A DNA stretch of 32,518 bases from Flavobacteriia bacterium (GCA_004293045.1 RDXY01000020.1:1-32518); one strand, 5' to 3'. Shown: positions 1-6,998, numbered from the stretch's first letter. Numbers and translations: made by a program. The notes: a model not told the origin generated them from the letters alone.

Positions 1-3
1 TTG

Positions 4-84
4 TGGGGAGAGCAGGATTCGAACCTGCGAAGTTTTCACAGCAGATTTACAGTCTGCCCTCGTTGGCCGCTTGAGTATCTCCCC
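4..84 (-). tRNA. tRNA-Tyr (anticodon GTA)
   Basis: Read on the minus strand, the acceptor stem GGGGAGA (84-78) pairs with TCTCCCC (11-5), and position 4 is discriminator A. The anticodon loop CTGTAAA gives GTA at 50-48. The long variable arm expected of bacterial tRNA-Tyr explains the 81-nt length. CCA is not encoded. It lies 94 bp after tRNA-Thr on the same strand and probably shares its promoter; in flavobacteria this tRNA group usually continues into tuf, which would be outside the window. Confidence 0.96.
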
Positions 85-178
85 TAACCTTGCTTAAAAA
101 TCAATAAAAAACAAATTATAATTTCTAATTTAAACTAGAAAATAAATTCATTCATTCTTGATTATCAAAATTTCAAAG

Positions 179-252
179 AGCCAGTGGAGGGACTCGAACC
201 CACGACCTGCTGATTACAAATCAGCTGCTCTAGCCAGCTGAGCTACACCGGC
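179..252 (-). tRNA. tRNA-Thr (anticodon TGT)
   Basis: On the minus strand the acceptor stem GCCGGTG (252-246) pairs with CACTGGC (186-180) with one G-T wobble. The D arm, the TTTGTAA anticodon loop (anticodon TGT, 218-216) and the TTCGAGTCC T-loop region are all recognisable. It reads ACN threonine codons. It is the first gene after the promoter at 294-323 and precedes tRNA-Tyr. CCA is not encoded. Confidence 0.96.
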
Positions 253-265
253 ATTTCTATACATA

Positions 266-292
266 GAAAAAGTCCGCTATTTCTAACGGACT
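266..292 (-). terminator. Intrinsic terminator after hpf
   Basis: On the minus strand AGTCCG (292-287) and CGGACT (276-271) form a 6-bp stem around a 10-nt loop, followed by five T (270-266). It sits between hpf and tRNA-Thr and would end the rpsU-xerC-hpf transcript. The stem is short, so strength is uncertain. It overlaps the predicted start point of the tRNA promoter. Confidence 0.6.
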
Positions 293-293
293 G

Positions 294-323
294 CAAATGT
301 ATGTAATTTATTTATTAATCAAA
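294..323 (-). promoter_or_regulatory. Promoter of the tRNA-Thr/tRNA-Tyr transcript
   Basis: On the minus strand there is TTTG (323-320), 18 bp, then TACATTTG (301-294). This matches the Bacteroidota -33/-7 consensus exactly (TTTG, about 17-23 bp, TAnnTTTG). Transcription would start near 289, about 36 nt before tRNA-Thr. Confidence 0.8.
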
Positions 324-346
324 ACTTTTTTAAATCTTTTTTTCAA

Positions 347-649
347 TTAACTATGCGCTCGTAATTTTTCTTTTCTCTTTACTAATAATCGTTCTAAAGA
401 ATCAACTGCTAAATCAGCTGCTTCTTCAAAACTTTTACTGTGTTTCGTTACAATAAAATCATCACCAGGAACCAACACCTTTAACTCCACTGTTTTGTTT
501 TCTTTTTCGCTAATATTTTCAACTTTCAAAAACGCATCTGAAGAAATTACTTTATCGTAATATTTTTCTAATTTAGTCATTCTTTCATCAATAAAATCAA
601 CTAATTTTCTGTCGATATTAAAATTAACTGCATGGACATTCACTTTCAT
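347..649 (-). CDS. hpf: Ribosome hibernation-promoting factor (short HPF/RaiA family)
   Basis: This 100-residue protein matches the short HPF/RaiA (sigma-54 modulation protein) family. It starts MKVNVHAVNFNIDRKL and has a central region rich in lysine and glutamate, then an acidic helix (FEEAADLAVDSLERLL) and a basic C-terminus, compatible with the beta-alpha-beta-beta-beta-alpha fold. Family members bind the decoding region of the 30S subunit in slow growth and silence or dimerise ribosomes. The long C-terminal dimerisation domain of long HPF is absent. It lies 26 bp after xerC and downstream of rpsU, so three genes touching the ribosome or chromosome share one strand. No Shine-Dalgarno sequence precedes it. 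The family call is secure; its exact role (100S dimer versus monomer silencing) is inference. Confidence 0.9.
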   Translation of the reverse strand: MKVNVHAVNFNIDRKLVDFIDERMTKLEKYYDKVISSDAFLKVENISEKENKTVELKVLVPGDDFIVTKHSKSFEEAADLAVDSLERLLVKRKEKLRAHS

Positions 650-675
650 ACTAATTATAGGTATTTAATTAAACA

Positions 676-1569
676 TTACTTATTTCTTGGGTGTGCCTTA
701 CTGTAAACTTTTTTTAACTCAGACAAACTACTATGCGTATAAATCTGAGTAGACGACAAACTGGCATGCCCAAGCAACTCTTTAACTGAATTTAAATCCG
801 CACCGTTATTTAACAAATGTGTTGCAAACGAATGCCTAAGAACGTGGGGGCTTCTTTTTACCTTTTCAGATATAGTACTAAAGTAATCATTTATTAATCG
901 ATACACAAACGTTTCGCTTATTTTATTCCCTTTTTTAGATAAAATTAACTTTTCGGGAGCATGAATAACTGGAAGTTCTTTACGTTTTGTTAAATATAAT
1001 TTTATTACAGCTGACGTGGAAGCTAATAAAGGTATTATTCTTTCTTTATTTCGTTTTCCTAATACCTTTATTGAATTACCATAAAAGTCTATTGCCTTAA
1101 TATCTAAATTAATCAATTCTGCTCTTCGCATTCCTGTAGCGTATAATAATTCAACTACCAACCTATTTCGCACACTATCAAAATCGGTTTCTAAAAAATG
1201 CAATTCAAACAAGGAGTTAATTTCCTTTTCAGAAAAAGGAATCTGAACCTGCTTAGGTGTTTTTAACGATTTGTGTTTTACGAAAGGATTCCTGTCAATT
1301 TGTTTCGTTTTTAGTAGAAATTTGTAAAACGATTTTAAGGAAGCCATTTTTCTATTTATTGAAGAAGCCGCAATTTTTGCATCCGACAATTCAACAATCC
1401 AACTACGAATTAACGGATAATTCACTTCTTCTAAAGAACATCCCTCATGATTTTTATTAAGAAACAATTGAAAGGATACTATATCTTTTTGATAGGCATT
1501 CACAGTAAGTGGGGAATACTTTTTTTCCTTTTCAAGATATTCTAGATGGGACTGTAAATTATTACGCAT
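676..1569 (-). CDS. xerC: Tyrosine recombinase XerC-like
   Basis: A 297-residue tyrosine recombinase of normal Xer length. The N-terminal SAM-like core-binding domain covers about residues 1-90 and the catalytic domain about 105-290. The full catalytic set is visible: Arg148 (ATGMRRAEL), Lys172 (LGKRNKER), His242 and Arg245 (HVLRHSFATHLL), His268 (LLGHAS) and nucleophile Tyr277 (TQIYTH). Xer proteins resolve chromosome dimers at dif during division. The housekeeping setting between rpsU and hpf, with no attachment sites, supports a Xer role rather than a phage or transposon integrase. The start ATG lies directly behind the T-tract of a hairpin after rpsU, so its transcription probably depends on read-through. 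Whether it should be called XerC or XerD cannot be settled here. Confidence 0.9.
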   Translation of the reverse strand: MRNNLQSHLEYLEKEKKYSPLTVNAYQKDIVSFQLFLNKNHEGCSLEEVNYPLIRSWIVELSDAKIAASSINRKMASLKSFYKFLLKTKQIDRNPFVKHKSLKTPKQVQIPFSEKEINSLFELHFLETDFDSVRNRLVVELLYATGMRRAELINLDIKAIDFYGNSIKVLGKRNKERIIPLLASTSAVIKLYLTKRKELPVIHAPEKLILSKKGNKISETFVYRLINDYFSTISEKVKRSPHVLRHSFATHLLNNGADLNSVKELLGHASLSSTQIYTHSSLSELKKVYSKAHPRNK

Positions 1570-1570
1570 A

Positions 1571-1614
1571 AAAAAACCGTTAGATACAAATTTATAATTT
1601 ATAATCTAACGGTT
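1571..1614 (-). terminator. Terminator or attenuator between rpsU and xerC
   Basis: On the minus strand AACCGTTAGAT (1614-1604) and its complement (1585-1575) form a perfect 11-bp stem with an 18-nt loop, followed by a T run that ends one base before the xerC ATG. It would end most rpsU transcripts and leave xerC and hpf to read-through. Confidence 0.8.
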
Positions 1615-1640
1615 AAAGTATTTAATCAAAAAATGATGGA

Positions 1641-1835
1641 TTAACTTTCTAAGTTGTCTCTCATGTTTTGGATGTAAGCCGCTTTTTGAATTTTGATTCT
1701 GTTTGTCACAGAAGGCTTAATGAAAGCTTGACGTGCACGTAACTGACGAACAGTTCCTGTTTTATCAAATTTTCTTTTATAGCGCTTTAATGCTCTATCG
1801 ATATTTTCTCCGTCTTTAATTGGTATAATTAACAT
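1641..1835 (-). CDS. rpsU: 30S ribosomal protein bS21
   Basis: A 64-residue basic protein that starts MLIIPIKDGENIDRALKRYKRKF and has the helix-rich middle TVRQLRARQAFIKPS, as in Bacteroidota bS21. bS21 sits on the 30S platform next to the 3' end of 16S rRNA. In Bacteroidota it helps bury the anti-Shine-Dalgarno sequence. Tyr54, the residue reported to contact the anti-Shine-Dalgarno in Flavobacterium, is present at the same position (KAAYIQNM). The gene is preceded by a very strong Shine-Dalgarno sequence (1851-1844), which fits autogenous control: ribosomes lacking bS21 would translate it. It is followed by a hairpin terminator and then xerC and hpf. Confidence 0.96.
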   Translation of the reverse strand: MLIIPIKDGENIDRALKRYKRKFDKTGTVRQLRARQAFIKPSVTNRIKIQKAAYIQNMRDNLES

Positions 1836-1843
1836 AATATTGA

Positions 1844-1851
1844 CACCTCCT
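1844..1851 (-). promoter_or_regulatory. Strong Shine-Dalgarno sequence of rpsU
   Basis: The minus strand reads AGGAGGTG, eight bases complementary to the standard 16S 3' tail, with 8 nt between it and the ATG. No other gene in the window has anything comparable. Most leaders here are A/T-rich, as is normal for Bacteroidota. Confidence 0.9.
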
Positions 1852-1864
1852 CTCGTTAAGGACG

Positions 1865-1872
1865 CAAATTTA
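1865..1872 (-). promoter_or_regulatory. Possible -7 promoter element for rpsU
   Basis: The minus strand reads TAAATTTG, matching TAnnTTTG, about 30 bp before the rpsU start and upstream of its Shine-Dalgarno sequence. No TTG lies at the proper distance upstream, so only half of the promoter is supported. Confidence 0.45.
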
Positions 1873-1879
1873 AATAAAA

Positions 1880-1910
1880 ATTATGAATTATGAATTACGA
1901 ATTGAAAATT
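1880..1910. repeat. Degenerate heptameric tandem repeat
   Basis: Three head-to-tail 7-mers are visible on the plus strand: ATTATGA (1880-1886), ATTATGA (1887-1893) and ATTACGA (1894-1900), followed by ATTGAAAATT. It occupies the gap between the acyl-CoA dehydrogenase stop and the rpsU promoter. I recall similar phrases between genes in other flavobacteria, but cannot check this here. Confidence 0.6.
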
Positions 1911-1923
1911 ATTTTTAAAACAC

Positions 1924-3093
1924 CTATTTAACAGCTGGTTTATAATTTTGATTATCAATAATCATTTTTGATAAAATTTCTTTCAAAATTTCTGAAGTAC
2001 CGCCACCAATTGGCCCTAGACGGCTGTCTCTTAACAATCTCGCTAACGGGTATTCTTCCATATATCCATAACCACCAAGCATTTGTAAGCAATCATATAT
2101 AGCTAAATCGGCTACTTTTGTAGATTTTAATTTTGCCATTGTAGCTTCTTTTACAACGTATTCACCCTTATTTAATCTAGCTACCGCTGCATAATTGAAG
2201 ATTTTACAATGTTCTACTTCGGTAGCATGTTCCACCATTGTATGACGTAGCGCTTGAAATTTATTAATTTTACTTCCAAATGCTTCGCGTTGCGACATGT
2301 ATTCTATAGTATAATCAATTGCATATTCCGCTCGAGCATGCGCATTAACTGCCATTATTAATCTTTCAAATGCAAAATGCTGCATGATATAAGGAAATCC
2401 TTTTCCTTCTTCACCCATTAAATTTTCAATAGGAATTTCTACATTGTCAAATGCAATTTCAGCAGTATCGGAAGCTCTCCAACCTAACTTATCTAATTTA
2501 GTTGCAGAAATTCCTTTTAAATTGGTATCTACTAAAAAAATACTAATTCCTTTATTTCCAAGTTCTGGATTTGTTTTTGCAGCTACTATATAATAATCTG
2601 CATACACGCCATTTGTAATAAATGTTTTCGAACCGTTAATAATAAATTTATCCCCTTGTTTTACAGCTGTAGTTCGCATTCCTGCTACATCACTGCCTCC
2701 AAAAGGTTCTGTAACACATAGCGCACCAATTTTTTCACCTAATATACTTGGCGCCAAATAATTTTGCTTAATTGCTTCACTTCCTTCTGCGTTTAAATGC
2801 GTCATGGCCAAATATGCGTGTGCCCACATTGCAGCAGCAAAACCAGAAGATTTAATTTTTTGAAGTTCTTCTAAAAACACAACGGTATAAAACAAATCTA
2901 AGTTTAAGCCACCATAGGCTTCTGGATAATTAATTCCAAAAAAGCCCATTTCACCGAATTTTTTCCAAATAAAGCGTTCAATCGTACCTGTTTTTTCCCA
3001 TTTTTCAATATGAGGCACAACTTCTTTTTGCAAAAAATCTTGTAAACTTTTTCTAAATAAATCGTGTTCTTCTGTAAAATATAATGAATTCAT
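1924..3093 (-). CDS. Acyl-CoA dehydrogenase family protein
   Basis: A 389-residue flavoprotein of the acyl-CoA dehydrogenase family, full length. It has the N-terminal helical domain (about 1-120), the beta domain with the FAD/substrate signature LCVTEPFGGSDVAGMR (125-140), and the C-terminal helical bundle (about 230-380). The usual C-terminal catalytic Glu of medium- and short-chain enzymes (YEGT) is Gly here (GGGTSE, 363-368). Glu243 in FAFERLIMAV aligns instead with the alternative catalytic Glu of isovaleryl-CoA and long-chain enzymes. The reaction is FAD-dependent alpha,beta-dehydrogenation of an acyl-CoA; the chain is unknown. It is last in a series after the helix-hairpin-helix gene (24-bp gap), with no other beta-oxidation gene nearby. 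Confidence 0.9.
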   Translation of the reverse strand: MNSLYFTEEHDLFRKSLQDFLQKEVVPHIEKWEKTGTIERFIWKKFGEMGFFGINYPEAYGGLNLDLFYTVVFLEELQKIKSSGFAAAMWAHAYLAMTHLNAEGSEAIKQNYLAPSILGEKIGALCVTEPFGGSDVAGMRTTAVKQGDKFIINGSKTFITNGVYADYYIVAAKTNPELGNKGISIFLVDTNLKGISATKLDKLGWRASDTAEIAFDNVEIPIENLMGEEGKGFPYIMQHFAFERLIMAVNAHARAEYAIDYTIEYMSQREAFGSKINKFQALRHTMVEHATEVEHCKIFNYAAVARLNKGEYVVKEATMAKLKSTKVADLAIYDCLQMLGGYGYMEEYPLARLLRDSRLGPIGGGTSEILKEILSKMIIDNQNYKPAVK

Positions 3094-3117
3094 TAATTAG
3101 ATTTTATTGGTTTGTTT

Positions 3118-3996
3118 TTAGAATTCCAAATATAAGGCTATTATTTTTAATTTTTCAAGTGGAAATTGCTTAACATTTGTTAAATCTTCACTACGTTTAA
3201 AATCACCATTCATACTTCTAAAAGTAACAATATTCTTAGCTATAGTGTAATTAAAGTAAGGGAATTGCTGTAATTCCTTAATAGTAGAAGTGTTAATATT
3301 TATCTTTTTAATATTTCCAGTTGATTTAATTTGAAATTTTTTATTCAAATCGACTATAGCCTCCGGAGAAATTCCCCAAATAAAACCTAATTGATCCATT
3401 GAAACGAAATTTCCAAATTTTTCTCGTTCCGATATTATTTTTAGCGCTAATTTATCACCAATCATGTATACTTTTTCCAATTCTATTTGATCGGCTGTAT
3501 TTAAATCTTTCACTATAATTTTAGATTCCTTTTTATCAAATTTTTGAAATTTATTTTCAAATTTCGTTTGATCTTTTTTAGTAGGTGCCTCTGTTACCCA
3601 ATCTGGAAATTTGAAATAAGGTGCATACTGTTTCATCCACTCACTTGAAACTCCAGTAAGTTTTTGAAATTCAGAATTTGAATTTACATATTTATTTTGC
3701 TTTCTAAAATTATGCAGTTTGTCAATTTGTGATACTGTCATTCCTAACTTGTATCCTTTGTAGTCTGAAATAAAATTTGGGTTAAATGGATAAATTTTAC
3801 TTGAATTTTCCTGATTTACTTCTTTTATACTATCAATCTCATTTTGAACTAAAAGCCAGCTTTTCTCCTCTTGAGTTAATTCTAATGACGTTGTGTCCTT
3901 TTGGTTGTTATACCAATAAATAAACAGTTGTAACAACCCAATACAACCAATCAAAATTGCAATTCCGAAATAATGTCCTTTAGAAAATCGTAACAT
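3118..3996 (-). CDS. Membrane-anchored helix-hairpin-helix (ComEA-like) protein
   Basis: A 292-residue protein with one N-terminal membrane segment (about 9-29) and a charged linker. Three helix-hairpin-helix-like units follow: about 78-125 (weakest), 163-223 (DLNTADQIELEKV, then IGDKLALKIISEREKFGNF) and 231-291 (ININTSTIKELQQFP, then IAKNIVTFRSMNGDF). The last two match the ComEA type of DNA-binding repeat. The anchor and direction suggest a periplasmic or surface-facing DNA-binding module, perhaps in DNA uptake. However, this family is widespread in Bacteroidota with no proven role, and no competence gene lies nearby. It starts 9 bp after the pspC-like gene stop and is probably co-transcribed with it and with the acyl-CoA dehydrogenase. 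Confidence 0.8.
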   Translation of the reverse strand: MLRFSKGHYFGIAILIGCIGLLQLFIYWYNNQKDTTSLELTQEEKSWLLVQNEIDSIKEVNQENSSKIYPFNPNFISDYKGYKLGMTVSQIDKLHNFRKQNKYVNSNSEFQKLTGVSSEWMKQYAPYFKFPDWVTEAPTKKDQTKFENKFQKFDKKESKIIVKDLNTADQIELEKVYMIGDKLALKIISEREKFGNFVSMDQLGFIWGISPEAIVDLNKKFQIKSTGNIKKININTSTIKELQQFPYFNYTIAKNIVTFRSMNGDFKRSEDLTNVKQFPLEKLKIIALYLEF

Positions 3997-4005
3997 AACT
4001 TACTA

Positions 4006-4224
4006 TTATAAATCAAAAACCGAACTTCTTTTCGTGTAAATTAAATCTTTTAACTTTAAAATAAAAGCCAATGTTAAATAAAAACCAAATCCTAATCCTA
4101 CTGTAATAAAAGAAATATATACAAAAAACAAACGTACTTGGGTGGCCCGCATCCCCAAACGGTCTGCTAATCGTGACGCAACAAAAAAGCCGTTTTTTTC
4201 GAAGAAATGTAGTAAATTGTACAT
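4006..4224 (-). CDS. Small PspC-domain membrane protein
   Basis: A 72-residue protein made almost entirely of a PspC-like domain: an amphipathic start, ASRLADRLGMRATQVRLFF (16-34), and one hydrophobic segment (about 32-56) ending in a basic tail. PspC in enterobacteria is an inner-membrane sensor of the phage-shock response. Bacteroidota have many short stand-alone PspC proteins without pspA, so a membrane-stress role is only inferred. The gene lies 33 bp after the DUF2851 stop and 9 bp before the helix-hairpin-helix gene, which suggests one operon. Confidence 0.8.
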   Translation of the reverse strand: MYNLLHFFEKNGFFVASRLADRLGMRATQVRLFFVYISFITVGLGFGFYLTLAFILKLKDLIYTKRSSVFDL

Positions 4225-4257
4225 AAATGCTCGTAACTATTTAAAGTATAAAGATAC

Positions 4258-5526
4258 TTAGTTTTTTAACAATTGCAAACCTACAGCACAGTTAAGGCAT
4301 TTATTTTTATTACAATATTCCTTTTTAAGTTCTAATAACGATTGCGATTGAAAAGCATTCTTTGTTTTTATATTAAGATCGGAAAATTTTTTAAGAATTG
4401 CATTTTTTTCTGCTGGCATTTCTTCTAAAAGACCTATTAATGCTTCAATATTTAATTTTCCTTGATGTTTAGCGTAACAAAACTTTATAGGAATTACGGT
4501 ATTAATAATAATTAAATCGAAAAATGGATGGGTTAATCCTTTGCTTTTGGTTTGGCTTACTTTTGAAAAATTATAATGATTTTTCCAATATTCTGATGTT
4601 TCACTTTTTAATAATTGCTTGATTTGAGCATAGGAATTAGCCTGAATCAGCTGAAAAAACAAGTTTTGATTGTTACAAAGTAGACCCGCCAACTGCGACA
4701 ACCGTATTGTTGGAAAATTGTCTGGACGAAGTTTAAAAAATTGTGGATACAAACCATATTCTGATTCTAAATTGTATTTTATTTTGAGATAGCTCCAATG
4801 CGCTGCTAATTTTGTGTGATATTCATCTTCTATTGGTTCATTTAACAAATTCAATTTACCAAAAAACAAGGCTTCCAAATTTTCAACATCAAAACGTTCT
4901 TTTCTAACAATGGAAAAAGGGATAGACTTGGCTACTTGCAAAAAGCAATCACCATTGGTATTTAAGCCAAAGTTTTTGAATAGCATTTCAAAAAAAACGG
5001 CTTCCCAATTATTATTTGTTTCTATTAATCGCTTATCAATAATTTCAGACTTTCTTTCTAATCTATTTAAAAACAAACATTCTAACCAATTTTCCCAAAT
5101 AAAATTATCAACTATTCCGATTTGATTTTCGCAATTTATCCATGATTTAGAAGTAATTAGTGATTTATACTTGTTTATTTCAGAAAGTGGTACATACCTT
5201 TTTAATTCTAAAGTTGGAATTTCAGAATTGTCTTTTCTAAAAATAGGCGTGTCATTTTCCCAGACCACGTGAAGAATTACGTTATCATAATTAGCATCTT
5301 TTTCGTGATGGTGCAAATACCAATCGGAAGACTTAATATGAATTTCAATATTTCCTGCCCATTTTTGCTTATTAATAGAAATTTGAGCATTAAAAATATC
5401 TGGTCCTGCATTTTGCAAATACTGTCCAAAATGATTGATTTCTAATGTTTCGTTAAGATGAGTTTTGAGTTGGGTAAATGGTAGTTTCTTATTTACCCAT
5501 ACATAATGGAGAAATTCTTCTTGCAT
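4258..5526 (-). CDS. DUF2851 family protein
   Basis: A 422-residue protein that I recognise as DUF2851, a family common in Bacteroidota with no known function. It starts MQEEFLHYVWVNKKLPF. The conserved N-terminal part contains NAGPDIFNAQI, GNIEIHIKSSDW and YDNVILHVVWEND. The acidic and histidine residues there recall nuclease-like folds, but I cannot confirm that. The C-terminus ends in a small cysteine cluster (CNKNKCLNC) that could bind metal. No signal peptide or membrane segment is seen, so it is probably cytoplasmic. It heads the series DUF2851, pspC-like, helix-hairpin-helix, acyl-CoA dehydrogenase, and has a -7 promoter element (5566-5559) about 33 bp upstream. Confidence 0.85.
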   Translation of the reverse strand: MQEEFLHYVWVNKKLPFTQLKTHLNETLEINHFGQYLQNAGPDIFNAQISINKQKWAGNIEIHIKSSDWYLHHHEKDANYDNVILHVVWENDTPIFRKDNSEIPTLELKRYVPLSEINKYKSLITSKSWINCENQIGIVDNFIWENWLECLFLNRLERKSEIIDKRLIETNNNWEAVFFEMLFKNFGLNTNGDCFLQVAKSIPFSIVRKERFDVENLEALFFGKLNLLNEPIEDEYHTKLAAHWSYLKIKYNLESEYGLYPQFFKLRPDNFPTIRLSQLAGLLCNNQNLFFQLIQANSYAQIKQLLKSETSEYWKNHYNFSKVSQTKSKGLTHPFFDLIIINTVIPIKFCYAKHQGKLNIEALIGLLEEMPAEKNAILKKFSDLNIKTKNAFQSQSLLELKKEYCNKNKCLNCAVGLQLLKN

Positions 5527-5558
5527 GGCGTGTACTTTTAATTGGGCTTATATATAAA

Positions 5559-5566
5559 CAAATATA
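5559..5566 (-). promoter_or_regulatory. Possible -7 promoter element for the DUF2851 operon
   Basis: The minus strand reads TATATTTG, a match to TAnnTTTG, about 33 bp before the DUF2851 start. No TTG is found 17-23 bp upstream; that stretch is taken by the cbs terminator hairpin. Confidence 0.5.
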
Positions 5567-5597
5567 AAAAAAACGGATAACATATGCTATCCGTTTT
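5567..5597 (-). terminator. Intrinsic terminator after cbs
   Basis: On the minus strand AAAACGGATA (5597-5588) and TATCCGTTTT (5579-5570) form a 10-bp stem with an 8-nt loop, followed by a run of T. It lies 22 bp after the cbs stop codon. Confidence 0.85.
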
Positions 5598-5618
5598 AAA
5601 AATATTTATTTAGATTTT

Positions 5619-6980
5619 CTATTTAATAGAACTAATAATGTCATGCTTGGTAATGATATGATATTTACCGTTTCCTAAATCTACTAAAACTGCTTGATTG
5701 TCTTTATTAATTAATTTAGAAACTTCATCAATTGAAGCCGATGCCAATACAACTGGAAAGGGTTTGCCCATAACTTCTTTAATAGGCAAATCTGCAATGT
5801 CTTTATTTTCGAAATAGCTTCTAAATAAATCCGACTCATCCAAACTTCCAACAAAACCAGTGGTATCAATTACTGGAATTTGAGAAATTTTGTATTTTTT
5901 TAATCTTTCAATAGCATGAGAAACCAATTCTTCTGTTCTCACGATAATTAATGGTTTGTCTTTGTGGTCCTTAATTAAATCCTCAGCTTTGGTAATGTCT
6001 TCTTCTAAAAATCCTCGTTCTCGCATCCATTCATCGTTATACATTTTACCCACATATCGACTTCCGGAATCGTGAAATAAAACTACTACAACATCTTCTG
6101 GTTTAAAATGTTCTTTCAATTGCAAAACGCCTTTTATAGCAGCACCGGCTGAATTTCCACAAAATATTCCTTCTTCTAAAGCTAATTTACGAGTGTAAAC
6201 AGCAGCGTCTTTGTCTGTAACTTTTGTAAATCCATCAATTAAAGAAAAATCAACATTCAATGGTAAAATATCTTCACCAATTCCTTCTGTGATGTACGAA
6301 TAAATTTCATTCTCATCAAAAATACCTGTTTCATGATATTTTTTAAATACAGATCCGTACGTATCAATTCCCCAAATTTTTACATTTGGATTTTGCTCTT
6401 TTAAATATTTAGCCACTCCAGAAATGGTTCCGCCTGTACCTACTCCAACTACAAAATGGGTAATTTTACCTTCGGTTTGTTTCCAAATTTCTGGCCCGGT
6501 TTGTTCATAATGTGCCGTTGCATTACTAGGATTGTCATATTGATTTACATACCATGAATTTGGAATTTCATCACCTAATCGTTTTGAAACAGAATAATAA
6601 GAACGTGGATCGGTTGGTTCCACATCTGTAGGACAAACAATTACTTTTGCGCCTACTGCACGTAAAATATCTGACTTCTCTTTAGATTGTTTATCCGAAA
6701 TTACAAAAATACATTTGTAGCCTTTAACAATAGCTGCTAAAGCTAAACCCATTCCTGTATTTCCAGAAGTTCCTTCAATAATGGTTCCACCTGGTTTTAA
6801 TCGTCCGTCCGCTTCCGCATCTTCCACCATTTTTAAGGCCATTCTGTCTTTCACAGAATTTCCAGGATTAAATGTTTCTAATTTTCCTAAAACCAAACAA
6901 GGTATTTCGGCTGTAATTTTATTTAATTTTACAATTGGTGTATTTCCAATGGTTTCTAATATATTTTTTGCGTATTTCAT
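5619..6980 (-). CDS. Cystathionine beta-synthase-like PLP enzyme with CBS domains
   Basis: A 453-residue fold-type II PLP enzyme. The catalytic part (about 1-320) has GNTPIVKL, the PLP lysine Lys44 in NSVKDRM, TSGNTG for substrate binding, GTGGTISG for the PLP phosphate and GNSAGAA. Two CBS domains follow (about 335-395 and 398-453), the layout of cystathionine beta-synthase. The likely reaction is beta-replacement on serine or O-acetylserine with homocysteine or sulfide; the exact substrate cannot be read. The CBS pair suggests control by an adenosyl ligand. The ATG at 6980 is chosen over the frame's upstream start at 7028 because a complete promoter occupies 7029-6999. It is monocistronic, ending in a strong terminator. 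A paralogue without CBS domains lies at 26324-27361. Confidence 0.9.
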   Translation of the reverse strand: MKYAKNILETIGNTPIVKLNKITAEIPCLVLGKLETFNPGNSVKDRMALKMVEDAEADGRLKPGGTIIEGTSGNTGMGLALAAIVKGYKCIFVISDKQSKEKSDILRAVGAKVIVCPTDVEPTDPRSYYSVSKRLGDEIPNSWYVNQYDNPSNATAHYEQTGPEIWKQTEGKITHFVVGVGTGGTISGVAKYLKEQNPNVKIWGIDTYGSVFKKYHETGIFDENEIYSYITEGIGEDILPLNVDFSLIDGFTKVTDKDAAVYTRKLALEEGIFCGNSAGAAIKGVLQLKEHFKPEDVVVVLFHDSGSRYVGKMYNDEWMRERGFLEEDITKAEDLIKDHKDKPLIIVRTEELVSHAIERLKKYKISQIPVIDTTGFVGSLDESDLFRSYFENKDIADLPIKEVMGKPFPVVLASASIDEVSKLINKDNQAVLVDLGNGKYHIITKHDIISSIK

Positions 6981-6998
6981 ATTATTATTTTGTGAAGA

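Noticed and set aside
1257..1460. Plus-strand open frame of 67 codons inside xerC
   Set aside because: It lies fully within a gene with intact catalytic residues on the other strand and has no recognisable protein features.
676..1569. Tyrosine recombinase next to tRNA genes as a sign of an integrated element
   Set aside because: The protein has Xer length and motifs, lies between rpsU and hpf, and neither tRNA has a duplicated 3' end or foreign cargo beside it.
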